In this document: positions 33,703 through 41,875 of the stretch, one piece after another
How the letters are laid out: the number at the start of each line of letters is the position of its first letter
Position numbering within the stretch: the stretch's first letter is position 1
Source: Planctomycetia bacterium
GTDB taxonomy: Bacteria; Planctomycetota; Planctomycetia; Pirellulales; PNKZ01
Direction of reading: 5' to 3'
DNA: 60,695 nucleotides
Assembly: GCA_021413845.1 (NCBI GenBank)
Contig: JAIOPP010000124.1
Span: forward strand, 1-60,695
The notes under the pieces: model-generated
What the model saw: only the letters and a program-made list of their open reading frames with translations
Databases searched by the model: none
What the model was told of the DNA's origin: nothing
Position numbers and translations under genes: made by a program

Positions 33703-35328
33703 TTAACGCCCTTGTGCTCCGATTGCTAGCAAAAAATCACGGACATCCCGTTCCGGAAATAAAAAGGCGCTGTACTCGCGCGAGCCGAGCACCGCTTGAG
33801 CACGTTCGTTTTGCTGCGCATCGGCGAGCCGGCTCGTCCAGCGCTCACGCTCCGGGGCGACGAATTCTTGCAGCGCCCCGTTGAGATCGCGAATCGCGCG
33901 GCAACGGGCGCGAGCCGATTCTCGCGTCGGTTCCGCAGCGGTCAGAACGCGTTTCTCGGCGATCATCGCACCGGCCCGCGCGGCGGTATCGGCGTTTGAA
34001 AGCGAACCGACATCGATCGAGCGCTCGGGATGATGCGTAAGCTCCCAGAGCTTATGGCGCACGGCCGGCTCGTCGACGGCGACGTCGTGTGCGCGAGAAG
34101 TTCCGCTCTCAGGTGGAATCGGCAGCCGCCGGGTTGCCGTGGCGACGGCGTAGCTCGGGGCGGGGACTTCCCAATAGCGTTCGATCAACAGGTCGGTGAG
34201 CTCGTCGTACTTCCCGCCGCCGATGCCGTGTAGGAAGAGATCGCTCAAGACGAGCCGCGCATACATCGTGGTGATGAGTGCCCGACTCCGAATGCGAACG
34301 CCGCGGGTAGCCTGTTCGGCTAAGATCGCCGCGGCTTTGTATGGCGCATCGGCGCCGGAAGTCGGAAGGCGAAACGTCGTGTCGCGATGATCGGTGATTT
34401 CGATTTCGTCGGCGACACGGCGCACCATCGGGCGGCGCCGGCGCGGGTCTTGAGCGGTCCAAAGCCAGAGCGGGGCTTCGAGCCACACGTCCGAAGCTTC
34501 GAGAGCCGGCACCGGATGATGCGTGCTGCGAATGTTTTCTCGGCGGCGATATTCGACGAGGGTTCGATTGTGAACTTCGACGAAGCGCGGCAGGTCGGCG
34601 AGCAAATGCCAAGCGAACGTACGAAACTCCGGCGTATCGCAGAGTCGGCTTTGCGGAAACTCAAGCGTCTCCAGGCCCCATTCCGCTTCGAGAGCGTGAC
34701 GCGTTTGCGCGATGCCGAGTCCGATGCGGCCTGTCCGTTCGGTAGCCGCGACGATCGCAGGCCAAGCCTGGTTCAACAACGGCTCGGCAATGAACGGCCG
34801 AAGCGTTTCCGCCGCGCGGCGCCCGAAGCTGCCGAACAGATCACGATCGGCAACGGCCCGCTCTTCCCAGGGGATTTCTTCCGTCGCGGCATCGAACGGC
34901 ACGTTCTCCACGCGCGGCTCCCGCAGCGTATCGGTCGGCACGGGGAGCGACGGGCTCTTGAGCGTGTCGCCGTCGATCACGAGATTGATCGCTGCGGAAT
35001 CGGTTTCGCGCGCGAGCCGTGCCAGCGCGAAGTTCTTGGCCCAGACGCCGACGTGAAACATCTCGGGCTGGTGGCCGGCAAGCAACACGCGCTCGCCGCT
35101 CGGACGCGCGGCGTTGCGATACGAGGTCGTGTAGTCGAAAGCTTCGACGAGCAACCGGGCGCGAGCATCGGCGGCGAGCGAAGTTAAAGGTCGGCCCGCG
35201 ATCTCAGCTCGGCCGGTTGCCGAATGCGCCGCGCGATTGTGCGCGATCAGTTCCGGCAACACCGACCAAGGGGGATCGATCAAGACGCCGCCGTCGGCGC
35301 GTGGGGCGCTAAGCCGGCCTCGGCTCAT
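33703..35328 (-). CDS. Conserved hypothetical protein, weakly BshC-like
   Basis: I do not recognise this 541-residue protein with certainty. The N-terminal part has LLAGHQPEMFHVGVWAKNFALARLA followed by AINLVIDGDTL (in the first ~140 residues). This echoes the TGQQ-x-x-LF-x-G-P-L-Y-x-x-x-K-x-x-x-x-x-x-LA and VFWLxxEDHD pattern of BshC cysteine ligases, but the later acidic motif differs. A predicted Glu/Arg-rich helix closes the protein. Its ATG overlaps the stop of the glycosyltransferase upstream (ATGA), so the two are made together and may share a pathway. Confidence 0.6.
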   Translation of the reverse strand: MSRGRLSAPRADGGVLIDPPWSVLPELIAHNRAAHSATGRAEIAGRPLTSLAADARARLLVEAFDYTTSYRNAARPSGERVLLAGHQPEMFHVGVWAKNFALARLARETDSAAINLVIDGDTLKSPSLPVPTDTLREPRVENVPFDAATEEIPWEERAVADRDLFGSFGRRAAETLRPFIAEPLLNQAWPAIVAATERTGRIGLGIAQTRHALEAEWGLETLEFPQSRLCDTPEFRTFAWHLLADLPRFVEVHNRTLVEYRRRENIRSTHHPVPALEASDVWLEAPLWLWTAQDPRRRRPMVRRVADEIEITDHRDTTFRLPTSGADAPYKAAAILAEQATRGVRIRSRALITTMYARLVLSDLFLHGIGGGKYDELTDLLIERYWEVPAPSYAVATATRRLPIPPESGTSRAHDVAVDEPAVRHKLWELTHHPERSIDVGSLSNADTAARAGAMIAEKRVLTAAEPTRESARARCRAIRDLNGALQEFVAPERERWTSRLADAQQNERAQAVLGSREYSAFLFPERDVRDFLLAIGAQGR

Positions 35329-36098
35329 CCCGCACAACCCTCGCGCTGTCGGAGCGTGCCGGTCCAGAGTTCCCCTTCGCAGCTCCCGAGCCCGATGCGG
35401 GCGAAGCTTCGATCGAGAACCAAGTGGTAGTATTCGAGCCGCGTCCAGCCGTTGTCGAGCGAACCGCCGAACGAACGATTCTCGTCGAGATAGATGCGCG
35501 GCACCGGCAGCTCGCGGATCCGGAGCTTCGCATGCGCGGCCTGCACCCACAGCTCGAGCGGCATCGCATAGCCGGCTTCGTTCACTTGGAGCTTGTCGAG
35601 TGCTTCGACCCGATAAGCTTTGAAGCCGCAGAAGGCATCGGTGAGGTTGAGGTTCAAGCGGCGATTGAGCTCGGCGGTGAGTTGTTGATTGATGCGCTTC
35701 CGCTCGGCCGGCGCTTCGTTGTCTCCCTCGAAGTCTTGCAAGTAGCGACTGCCGGAAACGATGTCGTAGCCCGCGCAGGCTTCGACGAACATCGGAATGC
35801 GTTGCGGCTGGTGCTGGCCGTCGCAATCGATCGTGACGACGATTTCGTAGCCTTCGCGGCGCGCGTAGTCGAACGCCGTGCGGAGCGCGGCTCCGTAGCC
35901 GCGGTTCTTCGGATGCCGCTCGACATGGACCCCCGCCAACGAGCGGAACTCGGCGGAGTCGAGCAGTTCCGAAGTGCCGTCGGTCGAGCCGTCGTCGACG
36001 AGCAGGACCTCGCGACTATGGCGGCGCACCTCATCGACGACCGCGCGGACATGCTTCACTTCGTTGTAGACCGGTAAGGCCGTCAGAAATCGAGTCAT
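35325..36098 (-). CDS. Family 2 glycosyltransferase (DPM/DPG synthase-like)
   Basis: The enzyme of 257 residues has a GT-A fold with nucleotide-sugar motifs VLLVDDGSTDGT (about residues 31-42) and the metal-binding TIDCDGQHQP (about 88-97). FCGFKAYR and an R-x-x-x-W-like acceptor region follow. No membrane helix is present, so it resembles soluble dolichyl/polyprenyl-phosphate sugar transferases or other lipid-linked GT2 enzymes. The start at 36098 gives the usual MTRFLTALPVYNE; an upstream in-frame ATG at 36155 adds an unrelated tail. It is coupled to the next minus-strand gene. Confidence 0.88.
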   Translation of the reverse strand: MTRFLTALPVYNEVKHVRAVVDEVRRHSREVLLVDDGSTDGTSELLDSAEFRSLAGVHVERHPKNRGYGAALRTAFDYARREGYEIVVTIDCDGQHQPQRIPMFVEACAGYDIVSGSRYLQDFEGDNEAPAERKRINQQLTAELNRRLNLNLTDAFCGFKAYRVEALDKLQVNEAGYAMPLELWVQAAHAKLRIRELPVPRIYLDENRSFGGSLDNGWTRLEYYHLVLDRSFARIGLGSCEGELWTGTLRQREGCAG

Positions 36099-36217
36099 TG
36101 CAAGGCCTCGGCCGCGAGAGAAGGTATTCGATGAGCTTTGCCGCCGAAACGGCACGTGCCATTCTAGGTGTCGACCCAGCCGAAGGCAACGAACGGCCGG
36201 CAGGCGACGTTGCCGTC

Positions 36218-36242
36218 AGCCGGAACGCGTTAGCGTCCGGTT
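36218..36242. repeat. Palindromic intergenic element
   Basis: CCGGAACGC, loop GTTA, GCGTCCGG forms a hairpin with one bulged A between the glycosyltransferase and the transporter gene. It occurs once here. Its compact palindrome with a short fixed-looking loop resembles the REP-like families elsewhere in this window. Confidence 0.5.
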
Positions 36243-36251
36243 CCGTATGCT

Positions 36252-37685
36252 TTAATCCATCAACACGCCGGCGACGGCGGCATTGATGAGCGTGGCGAGA
36301 AACCCGCAGAGTAGGGCCCGTCCGCCGAGAGCCGCGAGGTCGCCGCGGCGCGAAGGGGCCATCGCCCCGACACCGCCGAGCAAGATGCCGAGCGAGGCGA
36401 GGTTGGCGAAGCCGGTGAGCGCATAGGTCGCCAAGACGTAGCCGCGCGGCGAGATCACGTCGCGATAGCCGTCTGCGCCGCCGGCCGTGAGCTTCATGAA
36501 CGCGATCATCTCGTTGCTTACGAGCTTGGTGCCGAGCAAGTCGGCAAGCAGCGGCACGTCTTTCGGCTCGGCTCCCATGAGGAACGCGGCCGGGGCGAAG
36601 AGATGCGAGAATAGATATGCGAGGGAGAAGCGGTCGGGCCACCACGTGAGCGAATCGGCAGCGAGGCCGCAGGAGATGAGGCCCGGCTTGATGCCGGCAA
36701 GCAGGGCATCGATCAAGGCGATGAACGCGAGGAACGCGATGATCATCGCGCCGACGTTGAGCGCCATATGCAGACCGTCGCTCGCGCCGGCCGCTGCGGC
36801 ATCGATGGCATTGGCGTGTAGTTTCTCGGAGCGGATCTTCGCCCGGCCGTGCGTCTCGGGGAGTTCGGTTTCAGGCAGCATCAGCTTCGCCAGATACAAG
36901 CCGCACGGCGCGGCCATGACGCTCGTCGCGAGGATCGCGACTTCGTCGGCCCCCATGCGGATATAGACCGCCATCATGCCGCCGGAGATGGTCGCCATGC
37001 CGCCGACCATCAGCGCCAACAACTCCGAGCGGGTCATGCGCACGACGTACGGCTTCACGATCAGCGGGGCTTCGGTTTGACCCATGAAGACGTTCGCCAC
37101 GGCCGAGAGGGTTTCTGCGCCGCTGGTATCCATCAGATACATCATCGCGCGAGCCATCAGCCGAACGAAGAACTGCAAGATGCCGAAATAATAGAGGACC
37201 GTGAAGAACGACGAGATGAAGATGATCGCCGGGAGCGCCGTGAACGCGAAGACGAAGGCGCCGTCGGGGCCGAACGCGCCGGCCATCGCGTCGGGATCGG
37301 CGAGCTTGCCGAAGACGAACTTCGCACCGACGCCGGTGAAGTCGAGGAACTGCTTGATCGCGCCGCCGACCGCTGCGAACGCGCGATAGCCGAGGTCCCA
37401 CTTCAGCACGACTAGGGCTAGCGCGACTTGGAGCGCGAAGCCGCAAGCGATGGTGCGGTAGCGCACGGCGCGCAGGTTGGCCGAGCAGGCTGCGACGATG
37501 CCGATGAAGCACGCGACGCCGCAAGCCCCTTGTCCGCGCGGGCCGATCGTGCCGCGCAGCGCATACGCCGCGACTCCGAGCACGACGACCCCGGCGACGA
37601 TGCCGAACCGCCACCAGCGCGGCGTGGGGGCGAATTGCGGAGCAACGCCGACGACTTCTTTCGCGGGCTCGGCCGAAGGTTCCAA
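36252..37685 (-). CDS. Concentrative nucleoside transporter (CNT/NupC family)
   Basis: This inner-membrane symporter imports nucleosides with sodium or protons. At 477 residues, with about ten hydrophobic segments, it fits the CNT family. The diagnostic motifs are ANVFMGQTEAPLIVKPY (nucleoside site, helix pair HP1/TM4), GGMATISGGMMAVYIRMG, KLVSNEMIAFMKL (HP2 region), and ALTGFANLASLGILLGG. The first ~30 residues form a Pro/Glu-rich cytoplasmic tail. It reads toward the glycosyltransferase with a 153-base gap. Confidence 0.92.
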   Translation of the reverse strand: MEPSAEPAKEVVGVAPQFAPTPRWWRFGIVAGVVVLGVAAYALRGTIGPRGQGACGVACFIGIVAACSANLRAVRYRTIACGFALQVALALVVLKWDLGYRAFAAVGGAIKQFLDFTGVGAKFVFGKLADPDAMAGAFGPDGAFVFAFTALPAIIFISSFFTVLYYFGILQFFVRLMARAMMYLMDTSGAETLSAVANVFMGQTEAPLIVKPYVVRMTRSELLALMVGGMATISGGMMAVYIRMGADEVAILATSVMAAPCGLYLAKLMLPETELPETHGRAKIRSEKLHANAIDAAAAGASDGLHMALNVGAMIIAFLAFIALIDALLAGIKPGLISCGLAADSLTWWPDRFSLAYLFSHLFAPAAFLMGAEPKDVPLLADLLGTKLVSNEMIAFMKLTAGGADGYRDVISPRGYVLATYALTGFANLASLGILLGGVGAMAPSRRGDLAALGGRALLCGFLATLINAAVAGVLMD

Positions 37686-37729
37686 GGGGTGCGATCTCCG
37701 AGCGAGAGTGTCGTCGTCGGGCGTGGACT

Positions 37730-39127
37730 TTAGAAGAGTCGGTTGTAGCCGTTCAGCGCCGCTACGCGATAGGCTTCGGCCATCGTCGGATAGTTGAACG
37801 TGGTGTTGATGAAGTAGAGCAGGGTGTTCCCTTGCCCGGGCTGCGACATGATCGCTTGGCCGATGTGAATAATCTCGGCGGCGTTTTGGCCGAAGCAGTG
37901 GATGCCGAGAATCTCGAGAGTTTCCCGATGGAACAACAGCTTGAGCATGCCCGCCGTTTGGCCGGTGATCTGAGCGCGAGCCAAGCTCTTGAACTGCGAG
38001 TGCCCGACTTCGTATGGGACCTTCGCTTCCGTGAGTTCCCGTTCGGTGAGGCCGAGCGAGCTGATTTCAGGGCTGGTGTAGATGCCGGCCGGGATGAACT
38101 TCGTCGGCATGTGGTCGAGCATGCCGTCGCAGAAGTGGGTCGCGGCCGAGCGGCCTTGACTATAGGCGGCGCTGGCGAGCGAGGGGAAGCCGATCACATC
38201 CCCGACGGCGTAGACGTGCGGCACCTTGGTTTGAAAGAATTCGTTGACCTCGATCTGTCCGCGGCTGTTGGGCATGATGCCGACTTTATCGAGCCCGAGC
38301 TCTTCGATGTTGCCGGAGCGGCCGTTGGCCCAAAGGAAGACTTCGGTCTTGAGTTGCTTGCCGCTCTTAAGATGCAGGACGACGCCGTCGTCGCAACCTT
38401 CGATCTTGTCGTATTCTTCGCCGTGGCGCAAGAGCACGCCCCGATCGCGCATGTGGTATGAGAGGGCGTCGATGATCTCGTCGTCGAGAAACTCCAAGAG
38501 CTTCTGGCGCGTGTTGACGAGGTTGACCTTGCAGCCGAGGTTGCGAAACATCGAGGTGTATTCGCAGCCGATCACGCCGGCGCCGTAGATCGTGATCGAT
38601 TGCGGCGTGTCTTTCAGATCGAGAATCGTGTCGCTGTCGAAGATGCGGGGGTGAGTGAAGTCGACCCCCGGCGGCCTGTAGGGGCGCGAGCCGCTCGCGA
38701 TGACGAACGCCTCGGCCTTCATCACGTTGCGGCCGCCGTCGTCTTGCAAGGCTTCGATCGTAAACGGATCGATGAAGCGCGCGGTGCCGACCGTTACGGG
38801 CACGCGATTCCGTTCGTAGAACGTCTTCCGCATATCGACTTGCTTCGTAATGACCGCCGCCGCCGAACGACGAAGCTGCGCGAAGCTGAAGCTCGCCGTC
38901 ACGCCGGCTTCGCGATAGAGCGAGTTCTGATTCGTTTCGGTCATCCGGTAGATGGCGAACCGCAGGGCCTTGCTGGGGATGGTCCCCTTATGCGTGCAGT
39001 TGCCGCCGAGCTTCACGGCCTTCTCGATCACGGCGACGTTCTTGCCTTGCTTGCAAGCTTGCATCGCCGCTCCTTCGCCGCCGGGCCCGGTTCCGATCAC
39101 GATCAGGTCGAATTTTTGCTCGTTCAT
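37730..39127 (-). CDS. sthA: Soluble NAD(P)+ transhydrogenase
   Basis: SthA balances NADH and NADPH in the cytosol using FAD. The 465 residues begin with the FAD motif [10 protein letters not shown] (residues ~12-21). The flavin disulfide-oxidoreductase site reads [16 protein letters not shown]: only one of the two redox Cys is kept, which separates SthA from lipoamide dehydrogenase and glutathione reductase. The NAD(P) Rossmann motif GAGVIGCEY and the dimer-interface domain follow. The start is followed immediately by the FAD strand, as usual. It reads away from the next gene region. Confidence 0.93.
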   Translation of the reverse strand: MNEQKFDLIVIGTGPGGEGAAMQACKQGKNVAVIEKAVKLGGNCTHKGTIPSKALRFAIYRMTETNQNSLYREAGVTASFSFAQLRRSAAAVITKQVDMRKTFYERNRVPVTVGTARFIDPFTIEALQDDGGRNVMKAEAFVIASGSRPYRPPGVDFTHPRIFDSDTILDLKDTPQSITIYGAGVIGCEYTSMFRNLGCKVNLVNTRQKLLEFLDDEIIDALSYHMRDRGVLLRHGEEYDKIEGCDDGVVLHLKSGKQLKTEVFLWANGRSGNIEELGLDKVGIMPNSRGQIEVNEFFQTKVPHVYAVGDVIGFPSLASAAYSQGRSAATHFCDGMLDHMPTKFIPAGIYTSPEISSLGLTERELTEAKVPYEVGHSQFKSLARAQITGQTAGMLKLLFHRETLEILGIHCFGQNAAEIIHIGQAIMSQPGQGNTLLYFINTTFNYPTMAEAYRVAALNGYNRLF

Positions 39128-39704
39128 TTATGCGTCGTTATGAAGCGTTAAGAAGTGATGCGAAGTGGAGTTGCAGTCGTCGTCGGCGTTGCTGCGGTCT
39201 CGCGAAAATTAACCGAAACGGCAAAAGCCTGCGACGGCTAATCGGCAGGCCCGGCAACTGGGCGGCAGGAATTGTAGCAAATGAACGGAGCATTCATGAT
39301 CGACGACCTCTTTCGGGGAGGCCGCGGTTCCGTTCGGGAACCATCGCGCTTTAAAGCGAATTCGCGGCATTTCGCGTAGTCGAAGGTGGGGATTCCGCCG
39401 AAGCGCCGCTAGCACTTCCCGGCCGGAACGAGCCCAAGCCGACGAACGAGACTCTCATCGAAAAATCATCGAACCCTTCCCTGCGCCGGCCGTAGAGCCT
39501 GTTACCAAGCCGTTGCCCGAGCCTCGGCGGCGATCATTTCAAGTACCCGTCGCATTCGACACATGCTCGAAACTTCATGTATGAGCGATCGGCGAGCGGC
39601 GGCGAATAGATGCCGCCGCTAGTTGCGTTCGGCATGGGCGTCTCATAGATTGTGGATCGTTCCCGTTGGATTTTAGCACCCCCGTTTGTCATGGAGAGTC
39701 TCTT
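39128..39704. other. Long divergent intergenic region
   Basis: About 580 bases separate sthA from the secreted CxxC protein. Both promoters should lie here. A few short open frames exist but none shows planctomycete-like coding character or a homologous motif. I see no hairpin element or heptamer array. Confidence 0.5.
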
Positions 39705-40265
39705 ATGAAGTTTTCCGCATGTTTGGCCGTTGTGGCTTTGTCGTTCGGCGCCGCTTTCGTTTCGGCCGAAGAAATCAAGAGCGGCTTGGCTGCCGGTGAA
39801 GGCATCGGCCCGTTCACGGTCACGAAGATCGCCGGCGCCGCCGACGACGGCGTCAAGGTCGGCGACGACCTTTGCTACCGCTGCAAATACGGAGGCCGCC
39901 CGCAAGTCATGGTCTTCACCCGTAAGGGCGGAGCCGAAGTCGTGAATCTCTCGAAAGAGTTGAACACGGCCGTCACGAAGAACGAAGCCGCTAAGTTGGC
40001 CGCGTTCGTCAACGTGATCGGCAGCAAGGCCGACGCCGAAAAGACCGCCAAGGCTCTCGGCGCCGACAGCGCCAAGGTTCCGGTCGTCGTTCCGGTCGAG
40101 AATGAAAACGGTCCGGCCAACTACGGTATCAACCCAGACGCCGAAGTCACCGTGATCATCGCCAAGGGTGGCAAGGTCATCTCGAGCACCGGCTACGCTG
40201 CCGGCAAGTTCGACGCCGCCGCCGTCGCCGCCACGGCCAAGGCCGTCAACTCGGCTGCCGAGTAG
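39705..40265 (+). CDS. Secreted CxxC protein, possibly thioredoxin-like
   Basis: This 186-residue protein of unknown function has a textbook signal peptide (residues 1-21, FVSA cleavage). The mature part starts SGLAAGEGIGPFTVTKIAG, a pattern seen in peroxiredoxin/redoxin-type domains. It then has C57-Y-R-C60 in VGDDLCYRCKYGGRPQVMVFTRKG, where the strand after the cysteines fits a thioredoxin fold. Lys codons are almost all AAG and Ala GCC, suggesting high expression. GGAGAG lies before the start and a strong terminator 46 bases after the stop, so it is a single-gene unit. A role in periplasmic redox chemistry is only a guess. Confidence 0.75.
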   Translation: MKFSACLAVVALSFGAAFVSAEEIKSGLAAGEGIGPFTVTKIAGAADDGVKVGDDLCYRCKYGGRPQVMVFTRKGGAEVVNLSKELNTAVTKNEAAKLAAFVNVIGSKADAEKTAKALGADSAKVPVVVPVENENGPANYGINPDAEVTVIIAKGGKVISSTGYAAGKFDAAAVAATAKAVNSAAE

Positions 40266-40310
40266 TATTCGCTGAGTTAGCCGCAAGCCGACTCATGAGA
40301 AGCTCATCGA

Positions 40311-40346
40311 CCACGGCCGACTCGCAAGAGTCGGCCGTGGTTTTTT
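40311..40346 (+). terminator. Strong rho-independent terminator
   Basis: A 13-bp perfect stem (CCACGGCCGACTC / GAGTCGGCCGTGG) closes on the tetraloop GCAA and is followed directly by TTTTTT. It ends the transcript of the secreted CxxC protein. Confidence 0.95.
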
Positions 40347-40414
40347 CGTTGACGATTCCCGCTGCATTGCGCTGAAGACTTACCACCGATCGCAGCTTTA
40401 CACGGAAGCCACGC

Positions 40415-40696
40415 ATGCCGCACGTTTTGATCATCCACGAAGTCGCCGATTACGCTGCGTGGAAGAAAATTTTCGACGGCGCGGCGACGATCCGCCGAGA
40501 GGCCGGCGAACGGCGCTATCAAGTGCTGAAGGACCACGCCGACCCGAATCGGATCGTGCACTTCTCCGAGTGGACGTCGATCGCAGATGCAAAACGCTTC
40601 TTCGAATCGCCGCAGCTCGTCCGCATTCGCGCAGAAGCCGGCGTGAAGTCGCCGGAGTTCAACTACTTGGACGAACTGGAATCGGGGATGCTGTAA
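40415..40696 (+). CDS. Small ABM-like dimeric alpha/beta-barrel protein
   Basis: This 93-residue cytoplasmic protein has the strand-helix-strand order of the antibiotic biosynthesis monooxygenase fold: HVLIIHEVADYAAWKKIFD, then RRYQVLKDHADPNRIVHFSEW, then a helix with ADAKRFFESPQL. The substrate is unknown; such small proteins can be monooxygenases, heme-degrading enzymes or stress proteins. It follows the terminator of the previous gene, so it has its own promoter in the 68-base gap. Confidence 0.7.
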   Translation: MPHVLIIHEVADYAAWKKIFDGAATIRREAGERRYQVLKDHADPNRIVHFSEWTSIADAKRFFESPQLVRIRAEAGVKSPEFNYLDELESGML

Positions 40697-40735
40697 GCCC
40701 GTGCGACGATTTTTGATTCGCTGCGGGGTAGTTTG

Positions 40736-41161
40736 TCAGTTTGAATCTAGCCAAACATCTCGAATCCAGTGCGCCAAGCTCGGCCACTTTTCAGACGACC
40801 AGCCATTGTGTGACCAGAACACAACTTCATTCGCAGGATTGATGCAGTAGAAGTCTGCATTGTTTTCGCAAATCGGTAGTAAGCTGCGAGGGACGCCGTA
40901 ACTCTCCCAGGCGTCATCGATGACACTAAACAAGTCGGTATGTGAGTCAGGACAAGTAATGGTCACGGGCTCAAGTGGGCCGCACACCACATCGCTGGCT
41001 TCAAGCAGATAGCGGCGAAAATCGGATGGAAACTTTACGGCGAGTCGACGTTCAACGTCATCCACCTCGGAGGCGGTAGGCAAGCGCATTGGTAAAGGCA
41101 CGGGCTCGTTGCGGTCTCGTAATTCACGAAAAACATCATCGAGCGTCACGTTGTACCTCAT
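40736..41161 (-). CDS. SUKH (SMI1/KNR4) domain protein
   Basis: The 141-residue protein matches the SUKH superfamily: PTASEVDDVERRLAVKFPSDFRRYLLEAS (in part, residues ~28-57) is the typical N-terminal block, and NADFYCINPANEVVFWSHNG is the central strand pair. Many SUKH proteins are immunity factors against contact-dependent or polymorphic toxins, but no toxin gene is next to it. Base composition is visibly lower in GC than its neighbours, suggesting recent transfer. The start lacks a good Shine-Dalgarno sequence; the ATG at residue 25 is an alternative. Confidence 0.8.
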   Translation of the reverse strand: MRYNVTLDDVFRELRDRNEPVPLPMRLPTASEVDDVERRLAVKFPSDFRRYLLEASDVVCGPLEPVTITCPDSHTDLFSVIDDAWESYGVPRSLLPICENNADFYCINPANEVVFWSHNGWSSEKWPSLAHWIRDVWLDSN

Positions 41162-41204
41162 CCTAACGATCGGTTAGTTAACCGAAGGAGTATCGGATGC
41201 CTCG

Positions 41205-41813
41205 TTACTTCAACAACGGCGCCACGAACGCTTCCACCACCGCGTACGTCACCTCGTTGTTGAACGTCTTCAGCAGCTTCCCTTCGCGATCGTAGACGAA
41301 GATGCAGGGGACCGAGGCGATCTTGAGTTTCTTGTAGAGTTTTTCGTCTTCATCGGTCGAGAGGATGTTGTCGAACGTCGCTCCTTGCTTCTTCAAGAAC
41401 TCGAGCGGCCCTTCAAGCTCTTCTTCCGGCTTGCCGAGGCCCGAGTAGTTCGTGCAGAGCGAGATGCAGGCGAGCTTTTCCGGTCCGTATTTCTTGTGCA
41501 GGCCCACGAGGCCGGGGAACTCCTTCATGCACGGCTCGCAATACGTGCTCCACGCATCGACGATCACGAGCTTTCCTTTCTTCGACGCGATCAAGGCCTG
41601 AACCTCGTCGAAGTTCTTGAGCACGAGCTTAACGTCGGCCGCTGCAGCAACGGGTGCCGCGCTCGCCGACGGAGCCGGAGCGGCTTTCTGCGCCGAGCTC
41701 CCGGAACCGGCCGAGGCATTCGAGCCCCCGGAGCCCCCCGCCGCCGCGACTTTCCCCGGCGGGGCATCGCACCCGAGCACCAACAGCGCCGCTGCCAACA
41801 TCCAAACGCGCAT
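41205..41813 (-). CDS. TlpA-like thioredoxin-fold lipoprotein
   Basis: The 202-residue protein has a lipoprotein signal with lipobox LVLGC (Cys15), then a Gly/Ala/Ser-rich linker. A thioredoxin domain follows (about 60-200) with active site STYCEPCMKEFP (Cys92, Cys95), and the cis-Pro loop is ASVPCIFVYD. It should act outside the inner membrane as a thiol reductase, for instance keeping cytochrome cysteines reduced. The di-heme cytochrome gene lies directly upstream on the same strand (46-base gap), which supports that role. GGGAG precedes the start. Confidence 0.88.
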   Translation of the reverse strand: MRVWMLAAALLVLGCDAPPGKVAAAGGSGGSNASAGSGSSAQKAAPAPSASAAPVAAAADVKLVLKNFDEVQALIASKKGKLVIVDAWSTYCEPCMKEFPGLVGLHKKYGPEKLACISLCTNYSGLGKPEEELEGPLEFLKKQGATFDNILSTDEDEKLYKKLKIASVPCIFVYDREGKLLKTFNNEVTYAVVEAFVAPLLK

Positions 41814-41843
41814 CGCATCGCTCCCTGTTTGCTTAAGCTCTTC

Positions 41844-41875
41844 TTACAGCGTCTTCAAGTTACAGCGTCTTCAAA
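41844..41875 (-). repeat. 16-bp tandem duplication across the cytochrome stop
   Basis: On the plus strand TTACAGCGTCTTCAAG (41844-41859) is repeated as TTACAGCGTCTTCAAA (41860-41875). The second copy encodes the last residues and stop of the cytochrome gene; the first is an untranslated duplicate just beyond the stop. Confidence 0.85.

Noticed and set aside
35329-35826. N-terminal extension of the BshC-like gene to 35826
   Set aside because: The extra 166 residues are the antisense frame of the glycosyltransferase gene; the ATGA overlap at 35325-35328 is the natural start.
39130-39354. A 74-residue frame in the sthA-CxxC intergenic region
   Set aside because: It is Arg-rich with no ribosome binding site and no recognisable motif; it looks like random open frame in GC-rich DNA.
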